From Phoronis australis (taxonomy: Eukaryota > Phoronida > Phoronidae), in NCBI GenBank assembly GCA_002633005.1, contig NMRA01000132.1:205162-265161 (forward strand): a DNA stretch of 60,000 nt. The letters are read 5' to 3'. The notes beneath the pieces are model-generated. The model ran no database searches, was not told the origin of the DNA, and worked only from the letters and a program-made list of their open reading frames with translations. Below are positions 1-12,944 of the stretch, piece by piece. Each line of letters begins with the position of its first letter. Positions within the stretch are counted from its first letter, which is position 1. The translations under genes and the position numbers were made by a program.

Positions 1-3000
1 AAAGAGTCCCGTGTTCGCAGTAGCAACTGGGTGTCGCAGCTATTGCCGTCGCATCAAAAGCTGACAAAATATTCGGTTATGTGGAAATCATAAACAGTTA
101 ATCTACATGTTGATGATGACATTTGCCGTTTGCCGACGGCTCAGGATTTGCTTCATTAGCTGGTTATAATGTTAACTACTTGAAATTATTGCTTACCTAC
201 ACTGTACATTTGGTTCTAAGTGAACATGTTCAGGAGAGACTGATAAACAACGCTTACAAGGGTGTGTGTCATTATCAAAAGTTTCCCAGCGGTGTTTCAG
301 AATAGGACCGATCGAATTTTATTTGGTATGTTTGCTATCACAGTTGACGATATTTTGATAAATTTTGGCAATGCGTTTTGTCATGGGAAATCATGTGCCC
401 ACTCCCAAAAGTTCATGTAATATGGTGTCACATTGCATTGAGTGAAGTGGAATACTTGTCATTAAACTGTACCGATGCGAAAATAGAGGCTGATGGAGCG
501 GCATCAACACCACGTGTTAATGGTTTTCTATATTTTAAGGTGGCACTTGAGGTTTTAGTGGCTTCATTAAGTCTTCCCTGACAGCGCCCCGTAAATATCA
601 TGTTGGTCATTGTATCCAATTGTCTCAGTTTTACATGTATTCAATTGTTTCTGTTTTACTTGTAAGTTGTGATTTACAAATAAATGTCTCCCCCCTCCTT
701 ATTATTATTATTACACAGATTATTTGAATTTAGTCGTTCGAGATACTTTAGAACCTTCCACGAAATTCTACTAAAATACAACAATGGACTATACTAACAG
801 ACAATAATTCTTAGGGAACATTCAGCGGAATTTTAACATTAAAAGGGCGACCAATGCCGTGAACATGTATCGTACAACTCTTTAAAATCTCGTGAACTAT
901 GCGCCAGCTGCGCTGTACATTGCGGGAAGCCACGTAACGTAAAGTATACTGGCGTTCAATGTTTAAAGCTCGGATTGGTTGTAATTGTAGATACATGCAC
1001 ACTGTAAGACCTTTCTGGCATGCGAGTGGTGCTCGCCGACTTGCAAATGTTTACAAATATTTGAAACAGGTCCCAAATACATTAAAGTTCCTAAATACTG
1101 CGTGCCTGCATGTGAAAGTGCGCCTATTTTCGAAAATTAGTGGAACACTTGAGTAAAAGATACTGAAGGAGCACATTTTCGAAATGTTATACACAAAACT
1201 GTCGACGTTAGCGTCACGGTGCATTTGTTTGGTGCTACTTATGTCTTACCTAGGCCTATTACGGAAAATGAGTTCGATAGAGCCATAATTAACAATTGCT
1301 AAAAGTGGACGAAAAAAACACAAACGCCCGATTTAAGACATGCACATAAACGAGGCGTATCCAACTGCGAACTGGGGTCAGTTTCATGAAAGTGACTAAG
1401 ACGTGGTCTTATGCTTCCACTTGACAATTGACCTGTCGCCAGAACTTTGAGTGACGGTTTAAGTGTGCAATGAGAACGTAGCATTCTTGACACACCTTCG
1501 TTTTCAAGTCGCCATTTTACCCGACAAACAACACGTTGCTGGGTAAAACTTTTTTGTTTGTGGACATTTCGCAAGGGGGCGGGGCTTGCGATACAATGTA
1601 GGTCAATTGCTGAATGAAATAGCCAAGTAACTATGAGCGCATAAGTCTATAAATAAGTTATAGAAATTGTCAGTAACTAATGGCTATGTGACTATTGTCA
1701 AAGGCTTTGAGCTTTAACACAAGTGAGGTTCATTTATTTTTCAAAATTAGTTGTGTGGAGCGTAACAGCAAATTTCAATCTTAAGCAACTTTTCATGACA
1801 CAGAATCCAGGTCTTAGAATTTCTCCAACCGGTAAGCAAAATGAACTGAAAGATCAGCTGTGGTTGATATAAAGCGCCCTAATCTTGGAACACTCCTGAA
1901 TGTTCTGTTTGGGGATGAGAATCGTTTTCTATGATTGTATGGGAAAGTCTGAGACGCAGTTTCGTTCACTAACCTGGGCCTAGCCTGGTCCTAGCCTGGT
2001 CCAATCTTTGCACCCGAAATAGAACTCGAAAACAGGTTTGACTTTTCAAACGTTTTCCGTTTTCACTCAGCATAACTGTCTATAATTCTATGCTCGAGTG
2101 AATTATGTACGGTTTACGCAGATAAACTGAGTGTTAAGTTCAACTTCGCACTTGATGGCCTCTTAACTCTTGGTAAAAATTCGAGTAACTCCAGATTTAG
2201 AGTAAAAACTTCAGATTTTGAGTTCAGACATGAACTTATAGTTTTAATACTAGGGGTCTTCACGAGCAAGCTAGGATTAGACTGTTATTCGACTAAACAA
2301 TAAAGTACTGAAACACAGATTAATAGACAATTATCTTGAGCTGGCTAAAAAGTAAAATCGAATATGTCAAAAACAATTTCAAGAATAAAAATTAGACTCC
2401 GAGCCCATTGCTGTCTTTTGAAGTGAATCAATGGCAAACGTCGTCTCTTTTGTAGGCGATCTATGGCTACAGTGCACGTTCAGCCTTGGTTTATGGTTTC
2501 ACCAGTTTCGCGGATCTGAATGGCCATGTTCTTCACAGTCAAATAAGCAGCTTCTGCACATGATTAAAGGGACCGACGTGACGTCATGGATGGAATTGAT
2601 TCAATAGAACAACGTTTTCCCTTGTTATTTACACGCAGACAAATTGGATTTATAAAACAAACACGTGCATATGCTGCGTTTAGATGAGGTGTGGTTGGCA
2701 CATTTCGTTGATCGCGGCTGTCATAGTAGGTTCTTGCTTGCTGGAGGTATACTACCACGCATGACCTTCGCTCTCGGGTGTCTCACAACACTGAAGTTGG
2801 TGGGGTTACCACTTAATTAAACGGAGTAGCAAGGAGTGTTTACCTTCATTTAACTTGGACTGCAAGGGAAGCCAGGGCACTTGTTGATTAACATCAGAAC
2901 CTCATATGTCATTAGCTGGTCGGATTCAACTGAAATTTTCACGAACTATGTTTTCTGCACTGCTCTGCAAATGGTGTTAGGAATCGTTTTGAAATGTTTC

Positions 3001-3503
3001 ACTTTTGCACGAGGGACTATGCAAAATAGGATTTTCATAAAAATCAAATGTTGTATAAAACGAAAACAAACGACACTTTTGAGGTTTCTTCATGAAAATT
3101 TAGTCACGTTCTTGGTCACCGTTGTTTCGCTTGAATTTCTTACTAAATCTACTAATGCCAGGGCCCCGTGACCCAACACGAAATTTTTTTAAAAGTCTAC
3201 ACGAATTTTTTTAAAAGTCTACAGGCTTTCTACTTTTAGAAAATATAAAATTTTACAGTTACCTAAATTAGAAATTGTCTAAAGTTTTTTTGTATATTTG
3301 GCTACATAAACAGACCTGTCGATAAGGTATTACATAACCCTGACTTTAACAACTTGAACACGTGTCAAACTGGCAGGTCTCGGTGGCACTGAACACCCAG
3401 GCTGCAGCCGCGGCCATTTTTTAGTGCCAAAAATTAAATTCTAGGGATAGGTCAGGCATGGGGGCAGTTTTGAGGTATGCGTTGCATGTGAGCTTTGTGA
3501 ATC
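1..3503. other. No supported gene
   Basis: Only short, unrelated open frames. There is an AATAAA at about 681-686 followed by a (TTA) run at 700-713, which could be the 3' tail of an old LINE or transcript, but no coding sequence supports it. At about 1977-2001 GGGCCTAGCCTGGTCC-like units repeat. Confidence 0.6.
3176..3223. repeat. Two-copy 23-base tandem repeat
   Basis: The unit ACACGAAATTTTTTTAAAAG plus TCT occurs twice in direct succession. The downstream CTACAGGCTTTCTACTTTTA resembles CTACAGGTCTTCTACTTTTA in the 1.6 kb block. Confidence 0.7.
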
Positions 3504-3628
3504 GGGCGTGCGTTCAGTAACGCTAGGACCTACGCTAGAACACGTGTTTTCGCATACATGGCAATTTCACGCAATCTCGCGAAGTCTTGCTTTTTGGCGA
3601 GGTGCTAGCGTTACTGACGGAAGGCTGG
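3504..3628 (+). mobile_element. MITE family M1, copy 1
   Basis: Terminal inverted repeats CGTTCAGTAACGCTAGGACC and (reversed) GCTAGCGTTACTGACGG flank about 80 bases containing CACGTG and the shared core TCTCGCGAAGTCTTGCTTTT. Two further copies occur at 4504-4655 and 6563-6722. No ORF, so non-autonomous. Not assigned to a named family. Confidence 0.7.
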
Positions 3629-4503
3629 TTTGATTGCATTCGTGAACATGTTTGGAATGAAAAAAGACCACTTGTTCGGCAGTAGCTGCCCCCTTCTTCA
3701 AGATGGCCGCCTCCTGTTACATTTGTCCACTGCTCAGAGGGTAGCGACTGAGGCTACAATTTCAGGTAGCCCTCTAACAAACAAGAACTGCAAAAAATAT
3801 TTTGTTGACAGTAATTTTGAATTAATTTTTTTAATTCTGTTGGAAATTTGTTTTCAGAATCTAATGTATACCTTATGCCGCGAATCCGCGGACAAGTGGT
3901 AGTTTTGGGGTAACTTATAAAAGCGTCAATTTTTGTGTTTTTACCCCTTTTTCTTATCCTACCAGTAGGAGTGAAAGAGCCAGAATACAAGACAGAGTAA
4001 AGTTTCTGTGTTAATCTGTAGGACTTGTGATGTGAAATGACTAATTTCATCCTTTGCATACGGTTTTCGACCAAGTAAAGAAAAGGTGACAAGACCACTG
4101 GTTTGGGTTCTGCTAGGCAAAACGGCAGTGAAAACCGTTCTGTGCCCCTTACAATATTGAAAAACTGTCCCTTGCAGCAGCATGGGAGCAGGCGGGCCTG
4201 GTTCTGAGGCTAGTTCGCTGGGGAGTCACGGTAGAATGGTAAGAAAATTCACAAACAGTCTCAAATTCAGCGGTTGGAATCAATTCCATGGTTTCGCAAG
4301 AACATATTCTGTAATGACCAATTGTTTATTTTTTCTATTTTCCCTCGTGAATAGTTGACTGCGCCGGATTTATAGTATTTAGTCTGACAGAATTTCTATT
4401 AAAGTACAAATTCCTGAGTCAATGCTATCACGGTACATAAACACGTCATTACCTATTTCCGAACACCAATTAGCCCAGTCGCCCCAGGCATTCTAAGAGT
4501 CCA

Positions 4504-4655
4504 GGCTTGCGTTCAGTAGCGCTGGGACCTAGACTTGGACGTAGCTAAAATCTAGCCAAAATCACGTGTTCTAATTTAAAATACACGGCAATACCTCACG
4601 TAATCTCGCGAAGTCTTGCTTTTTAGCGAGGTCCTAGCGTTATTGGACGGGAAGC
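4504..4655 (+). mobile_element. MITE family M1, copy 2
   Basis: Same orientation as the copy at 3504. It has GCGTTCAGTAGCGCTGGGACC at the left, the core TAATCTCGCGAAGTCTTGCT, and GGTCCTAGCGTTATTGGACG at the right. It is longer internally (ACGTAGCTAAAATCTAGCC insertion), which matches copy 3. Confidence 0.7.
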
Positions 4656-4730
4656 TGTACTTGCAATTCGGTTTCAAATGCTTCCACTAAGCCAGAAAGG
4701 TCATGTCAGTGCGTTTGACGTCATATGTAA

Positions 4731-4868
4731 ATGGGTGGCGCACCATAGGGGGCTGGGAGGGGGCTATACCCCCACTTTTTTAGTACTGAGCCTCCCGTGG
4801 TCTATGGGTGGTGCACCACAGGGGTGCTTGGAGCAATAGCCCCACTTTTTCAGTGCTGCGCCGCCCAT
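4731..4868. mobile_element. GC-rich fold-back element family M2, dimer copy
   Basis: Bounded by ATGGGTGGCGCACC and GCTGCGCCGCCCAT, which are inverted complements. Inside are two head-to-tail units, each with GGGGGCTATA-type palindrome and ACTTTTTTAGT or ACTTTTTCAGT. Related copies are at 46650-46733 and 49843-49985. No coding capacity. Confidence 0.7.
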
Positions 4869-5004
4869 TCCTATTAGCTCCTTTTTCTTCTTCTTTACAC
4901 TTCACACTGGAAGTCGTGTATTCCGAAGTGGTTTTCCCTAGTTCATTCACTCACTAGTAAAACTGAGCTCAGAGGAGTAGGAGACAATTTTGTGCAATGT
5001 TCGA

Positions 5005-5039
5005 TTGCCTGCCAGGAAAGTCAGGATTCGAACCGGGTC
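5005..5039 (-). other. tRNA-like T-arm fragment at gap edge
   Basis: Read on the minus strand, GACCCGGTTCGAATCCTGAC matches a tRNA T-arm/B-box (GGTTCGAATCC). The remainder is lost in the N gap, so it could be a tRNA, a tRNA-derived SINE or a pseudogene. Confidence 0.4.
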
Positions 5040-5634
5040 NNNNNNNNNNNNNNNNNNNNNNNNNNNNNNNNNNNNNNNNNNNNNNNNNNNNNNNNNNNNN
5101 NNNNNNNNNNNNNNNNNNNNNNNNNNNNNNNNNNNNNNNNNNNNNNNNNNNNNNNNNNNNNNNNNNNNNNNNNNNNNNNNNNNNNNNNNNNNNNNNNNNN
5201 NNNNNNNNNNNNNNNNNNNNNNNNNNNNNNNNNNNNNNNNNNNNNNNNNNNNNNNNNNNNNNNNNNNNNNNNNNNNNNNNNNNNNNNNNNNNNNNNNNNN
5301 NNNNNNNNNNNNNNNNNNNNNNNNNNNNNNNNNNNNNNNNNNNNNNNNNNNNNNNNNNNNNNNNNNNNNNNNNNNNNNNNNNNNNNNNNNNNNNNNNNNN
5401 NNNNNNNNNNNNNNNNNNNNNNNNNNNNNNNNNNNNNNNNNNNNNNNNNNNNNNNNNNNNNNNNNNNNNNNNNNNNNNNNNNNNNNNNNNNNNNNNNNNN
5501 NNNNNNNNNNNNNNNNNNNNNNNNNNNNNNNNNNNNNNNNNNNNNNNNNNNNNNNNNNNNNNNNNNNNNNNNNNNNNNNNNNNNNNNNNNNNNNNNNNNN
5601 NNNNNNNNNNNNNNNNNNNNNNNNNNNNNNNNNN
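5040..5634. other. Assembly gap (N run)
   Basis: 595 Ns. Open frames running through it are meaningless. The left edge is a tRNA T-arm-like sequence and the right edge is a 23-base palindrome in GC-rich DNA, both plausible causes of assembly failure. Confidence 0.99.
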
Positions 5635-6004
5635 GTCCCTGCGTTGAACGCAGGGACAGACCGGCCTGCCAGCGCTCCGCCCTCGGCACCGCAGACCCCG
5701 CAAGCTGCCGGACTTGACCCCGTGGACCGCCGTCTGGGGAGTTTTAACACTGAGATACCCGGGACAGGACTAGGGACTGTATCCCGGCCTGCCGATAGAC
5801 CCCACTGTATGCTTACCTTGGTTATATTTTCAAAGCACTTTTGAGAAAGCGACACAAATGGCCAATAATCGACACATTTCACAGCCGTCGTTTATCGAAT
5901 GTAACCGGAAAACATCGAACAGAAATTTTCAAAACATTGAATACAATAGTAATGAACATTGAATACATATAATCTTATGAAACATAAATGTAGATAACAT
6001 TGAA

Positions 6005-6072
6005 TATAAGATCAAATATAAATATAAGAAGATCACATATAAATATAAGAAGATCAAATATAAATATAAGAT
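6005..6072. repeat. AT-rich minisatellite
   Basis: About three tandem copies of a 22-base unit (AAATATAAATATAAGAAGATC), in a wider AT-rich stretch (5937-6110) with repeated GAACATTGAATA motifs. Confidence 0.75.
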
Positions 6073-6562
6073 ACCCAATACATATAATTACATCAAACCT
6101 AATTTTTGAACATTGAATTTTGCAACACATAACACGCCATATTCGAGGTGAAAACTGATGATTTGGAACATTTCTGCGTGTTTTTAAGTATCGGATGCAC
6201 TTCCGGTATTCATAAAAGACGGAAAATTGTCTTTGTAATGACTTTAAAGTACACTTTGTGCAAGGTTTTTGAAGTTATTCGGCCCAGTATACTATTCATA
6301 TTTTCAGGTTTTACATTTCCGCCGGGGTACAACAAACTGTTGGAGCTACATAGTAACAGGACCTTGGTTTTCAATCCCATTTGAAGGTAGCAAAAACTAT
6401 TGATTGCCATTTAATGCATCCTTGTTCGAACTTGTCGCACTGCAGGTTCGACAATAGTACAGAGAAGTCATGCACAGCCAAGTCCCGTCAGCAGACGGAC
6501 GCCGCCACAGCTCGATCAACGTACGAGAGCGACTTCGCCCATTTCCGGCACCTGTATTCGTT

Positions 6563-6722
6563 CCAGCCTCCCCTTCAGTAACGCTAGGACCTCGCTAAAA
6601 AGCAAGACTTCGAGAGATTACGTGATATATTGCTGTGTATTTCAAATAAAATCACGTGACTTTGGCTAGATTTTAGCTAGGTCTTAGCGTAGGTCCTAGT
6701 AGCGTTACTGAACGCACGCCAG
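6563..6722 (-). mobile_element. MITE family M1, copy 3 (inverted)
   Basis: Reverse orientation: CTTCAGTAACGCTAGGACCT at the left, AAAAGCAAGACTTCGAGAGA core, and AGTAGCGTTACTGAACGCAC at the right. Contains TCACGTGA. It shares the longer internal segment with copy 2. Confidence 0.7.
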
Positions 6723-9700
6723 GTTATTGTCAACGCTTTCGTCAAACAAATCGCACCGTTCAATTCGAAAGCGCTCGAGTTTCTCGTAAAATCGGACATA
6801 CGATCCATTTTAACTAATTAATAAACACTGTTTACGTCATCAAGCGCTAGATTAGAAGAATTGAGACCCTGGACACAAAAAGGTCTCCAGCATTCGAGCA
6901 ATGCGGAAGTTTCAAAGATAAATACAAATGAAAAGCACATGTCAATTTAGACACAGAAATGTGTTTACTTCTCACCCCCCCCCCCTCCAAAAAGACGTGA
7001 TTTGTGCTTCAAGAAAAGAGTTTCAACAACAAAACACATCACAGCAACAAAAAGAGAACAAATTTCCTGCCAAAAGTACTTTGCGTCTCATTAGAGGTAG
7101 TCTCAGGAACTCAGTGTCAAGGCCTATATACTGTTATGTGATTTTTGGATATATGTTGCTCAACAGATACGAAATCCAATAGGTTCATATGCTTGATCAC
7201 TTCCAACTTTAAACGAAAATTCAAGAAAAACCGCTGTTCAACAGCAAACATTCAAATAGAGAGGTGTTAATATCTGTCGGCATTTTCACAACAGAGGAAA
7301 TGCACTTAAAAAGACAAAACGAATATGGGAGCGCAAACCTGTAGCTCTCCACACATTTTTCCTGTATCATTTGGCATAATAAACAGGCCAAACTACGTGC
7401 TCCACATCAAATGTCAGTCTAACAGTTTTTAATGCGTGTGAACGCTAGGCCATAATTTCCCGACAGTGACAACTGTTATGGTAGTTACTTCTATCATTTG
7501 GCGCCTTCAATGATTATATTCAATACTTAACAAAATGAGCAGCACGTGTACAAACGACACTGCTATCACCCTACCGCCAGACCTCTAAGAAAGATTCAGT
7601 GGTCGGCAAATAAAATGCTTCATTATTTGGCGACATTTTTCGAAAAGTCTAAGGGTTAATGTGACATATTTTTTGTTTCTTTGTTCGCACGCTGTATGTC
7701 GTATGTTTGCTTGGTGAGGTGCAATTTCTCCAAGTGTATTGCTTTTGCGTGATTTTTTGTTTATACTTGGTAAGATGATATCTGTTCAAGTGTGTTGTTT
7801 TGTCATAAAACTTTTTGTACGTTTGCTTTTACGTACTCTACAGCTCGCAATTTTTAGCGCAATTGATATGAAATTCACACACAATGTGTATATCGTTAAC
7901 GTAACTCTGGACCTCAAAACAAAAGATTAAAGAAATATTTTTTGATAACTGCCTCCATTAATATCTTAATTTTGATTTAGCCTTTTATAGGAGTCACAAT
8001 AAATTCAAAGACACGCTTTTTAGATTTTTTTTTTCACCAACCACTTTCCATCATGGCATCTCTTCTATTTTTGTCGACGATTTAGCTCTGCCCAATGACC
8101 CAGTTACACTTTCGGTAATTTCCGCGATCGGTCGAGCACTACCGAACGTTTTAAGGTTACCGCCATCTTGTTTGGCGTCGACATTCATTCATAGGACTTG
8201 TGAATGGAATATGAAATATACAAAAATGTAAGCAATGGTGTAACTAAAATCCGACGAGAGTTTATATTTGCTAGCATAACAGCAGGCTAGGATTTATTAC
8301 ATCAGTTAACTCGGTGAATGATGCATGCATTCTGCTTCGCAGTGTATTTCACACCCGGCTCCAACCCCGCCGACCCAGGGATACATATCAACTGCGATAG
8401 GCCAAATGCAGATTTATATCTACCATCAGACATAAGCTGTGGACCCAGAAACAACACGATACTTTGGTCATCGATACACGTAGGACCGTCCCAGTGAATT
8501 AAAATTATATAAAATCACTCTTGAGTGTCTCGATAAAATGAACAAAAGATCACAGTTTTACAAACTTGATTTGTACAAAAAAGGAAACCAAGAGACAGGG
8601 ATAGTTCTATTTCGCATGTGAAAGTGAAAGTAGCAACGTAAAATCATGGTTAAATCTCACTCCATTTCAGTCATTTCCCGATCAATCTCGCAGCGCAATT
8701 CTCGCAAGATTTCTTTCTGTGCCCTTCGAACTTTGAAAATTCTCCATGATTTCTGTTCTGTACTTTATTTGCACCATGTTCACGTTGTACCAGCCCTTCT
8801 CAAGAAAGCCGCGTTGACTTAGTACAGCTAAATGCCATACAAACTCCGCCCACAGTTAATCACGTGATTTTGGGCATTCGGGCAGACGCCATTCATTGTT
8901 AGGTCGCTAAAACTGAAAGATTATTCCTAAATTTCTGCATTGCGCATTGAAATTATAAATACCCTACCCAAGTAAGTGTAAAAATAACCAGCTGTCACAG
9001 TCAAGAAACTCCTGAAGTTCTGATATCATGCCAAATGTTCACCTCGCGTTGCCTTTGGAGTTTATTTCAATTTGTGAACATCCACTTCTCGGAGATGCGT
9101 GAACTTGAACGGATTGCTATGAAATTCCGAATACGTGCTATTTGATTCATGTATCTTCCGAAGATTTAGGTCCTAGTTTTTTTCGGAACGAAGCCTTCAG
9201 TCAAAAATCAAGAGAATGGCCGTTTTTGCTCAAGAATCTGAGACCTATTTAAAAAACGATCATCTTGTAAAAATACTGACAAGTAAATAAGAATAATAAA
9301 TTTTATTAGGGAATTTAATCACCTTTCAGAAAATATATACTGTGTAGGGGTTGCAGGTAACAGAATTTTAGATATTTGCATATAAGTACAACCTGGTAAT
9401 TAAATAAGGTTCACAGTTACCTTAAAATCTCGAAGCCTGTTGTTTTCGGGTGAAATCGGTCCAAAGGTAGCGCTGTGACAGTCATTTGTTAAAAATTTCG
9501 CTTACCACAGCTCTACCTCTGTGAATATTCGAAGGATTCTCATGAAATTCGTTAAGTACATAGATCTCTTCAAGTTCTATCTAGTTTGTGTTATCCGTTT
9601 CTCAATATGACCTACCGTTCTCGAGTTATTCGAGACTTCCTGATGACTTTTATTTTGTGACTTATGAGGCGATTTTCCAATTTTCGCTTCGCAGAGCTAG

Positions 9701-12700
9701 AACTGCGGTCCTTTGAAGGATTTTTCTGTAATTGGATCTCAAGGGCTATCTAGAGAGTTTCATATCCGTTTCTCAACTAGGTGTTGTACTGGTGGCTGGG
9801 TTCCTGACACTGCCGCGGCTACGCCGGTATTCCAGCCGGCTATCGCGCAGTCATGCGTTTCGGGGTTCAGCGGCGACTACGGGTACTATAACCGTCTTGC
9901 TATTGGCAAGATCTACTGATATGAAATTTAAGCTGGATTTTTCAGTGCTCTTCATGTTTCATCATGGTCATCACCAGCATCGCCAGTGTTGTTTCCAGTT
10001 CTTAGGGGTGTTTTCGGCGGTGTTAGCGGTCTTCGGGAGAGTTGTAGTTTTCGACGCTGTCACCGTGACATTGTCTGTGGCATCACGTCGTCGGCGTCTG
10101 GGTTATTGAAGGAAGTCAGCTTTGTATTTTCTTTTGACGTGGATGCGTCTCGTTGAAACAATGCAAACATTGGTCTGTGAACTCTATTATAATCCACTAA
10201 ACGAAGCACGACAATTAACTTTTCTCTAAAACGTACGGTTTTTGAGATATCCGACATACATGTATTACCAGTATTGCCGGTGCGCAAAGCCGAGGTTCGC
10301 GTTCATTTGGCTGGTCGGGTGTCCGGGTGTGAATATCAAGATGTACATACTACAGATATACATGTAGTAACTCGGACTGGAACCATGTGACCAAGCGCTT
10401 TTCTTGCTTAATTGACAGGATTTTTCCCCCAACACAAGCTCGAAGCCTACAATTTCGTCATGGTCAGATCCAAGCGTGTCGTTTTTGATCCACACGCTGC
10501 CGTTCAGTTCCCCGATTACTGCTGCGAGATTCCCACTGTCTTAGAAAGTTGAGATCATAGACATAGTATTAAGATGTCTATGATTGAGATCTTTCGACGT
10601 TGGCGGCCAAAGGTCGATGCTGAGAAAGCGGTTTCTTGACCTTTGTTGTTATCGCGGGAGTCGTCATCATTGTCGTCCTGATTCGTATGTTTTTAAGCAT
10701 TCGATTTCGTCAAGTGTCGCTCCACGGAGCGCTTTCATCTTTATAACTTCATCTGTTGGAATGCTTGTTTTATTGGAAAAATGATTATTTTATGTCAGAT
10801 TGCAAATAAAATATTTTACTTATTTTTATTTAAAAAATTTAACGGTTGGGCAGTCGCGCGAGGGGAAACGAACTTGAATATAAAGTAGTGCTTACCGTGA
10901 TAATTTGATCTAGATTGTTTGTTTATCCTGCAGTTCAGTCTAATCAGACGACTTGCAGAAGGAATGGCTAATTTCTCCGACTTTCGGAATGGAGACCTTC
11001 ACAACACACTGTTAACGCTACAGTAATCTCTTATTCCAGAAACGTGAAGGAATGGCTTTATTATGACAGTGTATACATGCATGTGTATCACTGAAGCACT
11101 GTTTTGATTAGAAACATGTATTCTGTTTTTAAACAGTGATTAACATGATAGAGCAGAACGAGACAAGGCCAAAACCAGATTTTTAAAGCAAAAAAAAAAC
11201 ACAACAAAGTCGGTTCTCGTCTTGGTTTGCCCTGACTCATTTTTGAGAACTGCACTCACCAACTAAAAAAAAACGTCGGCTCGCGTCAATTTTAGCCGAG
11301 TTCATGTGTTTTTGTTTTGAAAAGCTGCACAAGGCGCGAGGAAGATGAGTAAAAAAATCCTATTCTTGCTCTTCTCTGGTGAACTTGGCTTTTTGAAAAA
11401 TTGAGCAACTAAAATTATTACACCACCGACCACATTTCAACAAAAAACACAAACCAGAACAATATGCGCTTTTTTGCTTTAACTTATTTTCCCCGATGTA
11501 ACCGCTGCTCGTTGATTAGTGAAAATCACCATAGTCCACCAACTGTTTTATACTCGTATTTGCCCATCCAAAGAAACCGCTCATTAATTTTCATCCTTTG
11601 CGTGAATTAAATTTTTTACAACAAAGCTTGTGGAATTCCCCTGGTAGCAATATTGTCGACTGAAAATAACCCGCCGTGACAAGCTTGGTATGACGCAATT
11701 ACGGCCTGTCAGTTGTTCTACAGCCTTGAAGTCATTTCTAAACTGAATAAGGAACAAGATGAAACCGATTTTATAGCAATAACTAAGAGGCCTAAATCAA
11801 AAATAGGTTTTGACAGAATACATGGATTATTATGCCCTTGAACCGAAGTGGAATCAAAGTCACTAATTAAGTATCCACTCTAGTTTCTAAACATAATTAC
11901 ATTTTGAACCCTGGTGTTTACAAGGCCTCACCAAGCCTCGTGCATCCCGCTGTCAACAATTGAGGAAACAGCAGGAGTAACATCGACGCTGGTTGTAAAA
12001 ACGAATCGGATTACGACTCTTCAACAATGTTCAGCAAAAATTGACACTTTTCCGCAGGCGTGAGTGTCCTGCATTTCTTAACACGTGCTCGGACCCGTTT
12101 CGCCTTCGTTAAATCTGATGTTAAGCGATAGTCTTGCAAGAAGAAATTAAAGTACGTTTGTAAAGACAATTAAAGTAGACTGGAAAAATGCGACACCGTA
12201 GTAACAAGTGGCCTCCAAACTTAACTGTAGTAGTCACTGAACACGATAAACATTTATGGGAAAAGTCATCAATACCATTCGGACAAATAGATTATACAAC
12301 TACACACCCATTCAGCACACTCACGTGCCCGCGCCGTAACTAGAGAATCGTGTAATAAGCTATTTACCAAAATGCACGCCCTCTTGACATTCCAATCTGC
12401 TTGTTAATGCTAGAAAAGTTCTGTTTCGAGTTAAAAAGCGGTTTTCAGTAATGGTGTGCAACAGTCTCAATTAATCTCGTCAACAAATATCCTCAAGACT
12501 GGCATTTAAGTCTTGGTGATGAGTTTTTTTTTGAAAATTCGGTTTTGCGAATTTCTGGAAACCAATTTAGGTAGTTAAAATATTGGCAGCCAAAAACAGC
12601 CAAGATCCAGTAGAGAGGCAAATGTGTCGGAACTAAGACTTTAAGTTTGAGTTTACCAGAAATTTCGAATTTTCCGAGTTTTTACTCGTGCTTGTAGCTT

Positions 12701-12775
12701 GAATCTAGGGGTCACCAAGTACGAGCTTAGACTGAAAACCTGACGATCTCCGCACAAATAAAAAGGATATGTTCA

Positions 12776-12809
12776 ATCAACGTTTCGTCTATTCATTACC
12801 CATCATCAG
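12776..12809 (-). ncRNA. Hammerhead ribozyme-like motif, inverted
   Basis: The minus strand reads CTGATGATGGG, then AGACGAAACGTT. The core CUGAUGA and GAAAC are intact, but stem II (GGGT against AGAC) is poorly paired. It forms the left arm of the inverted repeat. Confidence 0.45.
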
Positions 12810-12896
12810 GATAATTATTTACAAGGGCAGCAAGTGCCAACATGCAGCTCAGGTAACATCCATAAAGCGAAGTAAGAGATACAGGGAATAGTAATT

Positions 12897-12933
12897 ATCC
12901 TGATGATGTCTAATGAAGAGACGAAACGTCGAT
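12897..12933 (+). ncRNA. Hammerhead ribozyme-like motif, intact core
   Basis: Core CTGATGA (12900-12906), stem II GTCT/AGAC (12908-12911 with 12919-12922), GAAA (12923-12926), then CGTC with the expected cleavage point after C12930. Stem I has ATC (12897-12899) facing GAT (12931-12933). Stem III is only about two pairs, as in the minimal hammerheads of Penelope-like elements, which tend to act as dimers. There is one extra T before stem II. Confidence 0.6.
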
Positions 12934-12944
12934 TGAAAATAATT

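Larger units (their letters stand above)
5635..12732. other. No supported gene; AT-rich with a GC-rich patch at gap edge
   Basis: 5635-5800 is GC-rich and begins with a perfect 23-base palindrome. Beyond the minisatellite (6005-6072) and MITE copy (6563-6722) I see no coding signal; the 125-codon frame at 9732 has no recognisable motif. The wording around 7739-7880 (TACAGCTCGCAATTTT, ATGAAATTC) recurs at about 59325-59360, so this is dispersed repeat sequence. Confidence 0.55.

Noticed and set aside
3754-4098. 114-codon minus-strand frame
   Set aside because: No recognisable domain, and overlapping frames on both strands cover the same bases.
4947-5882. Long open frames on both strands across 4947-5882
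   Set aside because: They are open only because they cross 595 Ns; the flanking residues show no shared domain.
9732-10109. 125-codon plus-strand frame
   Set aside because: Low-information residues, overlapping frames of similar quality, no family recognised.
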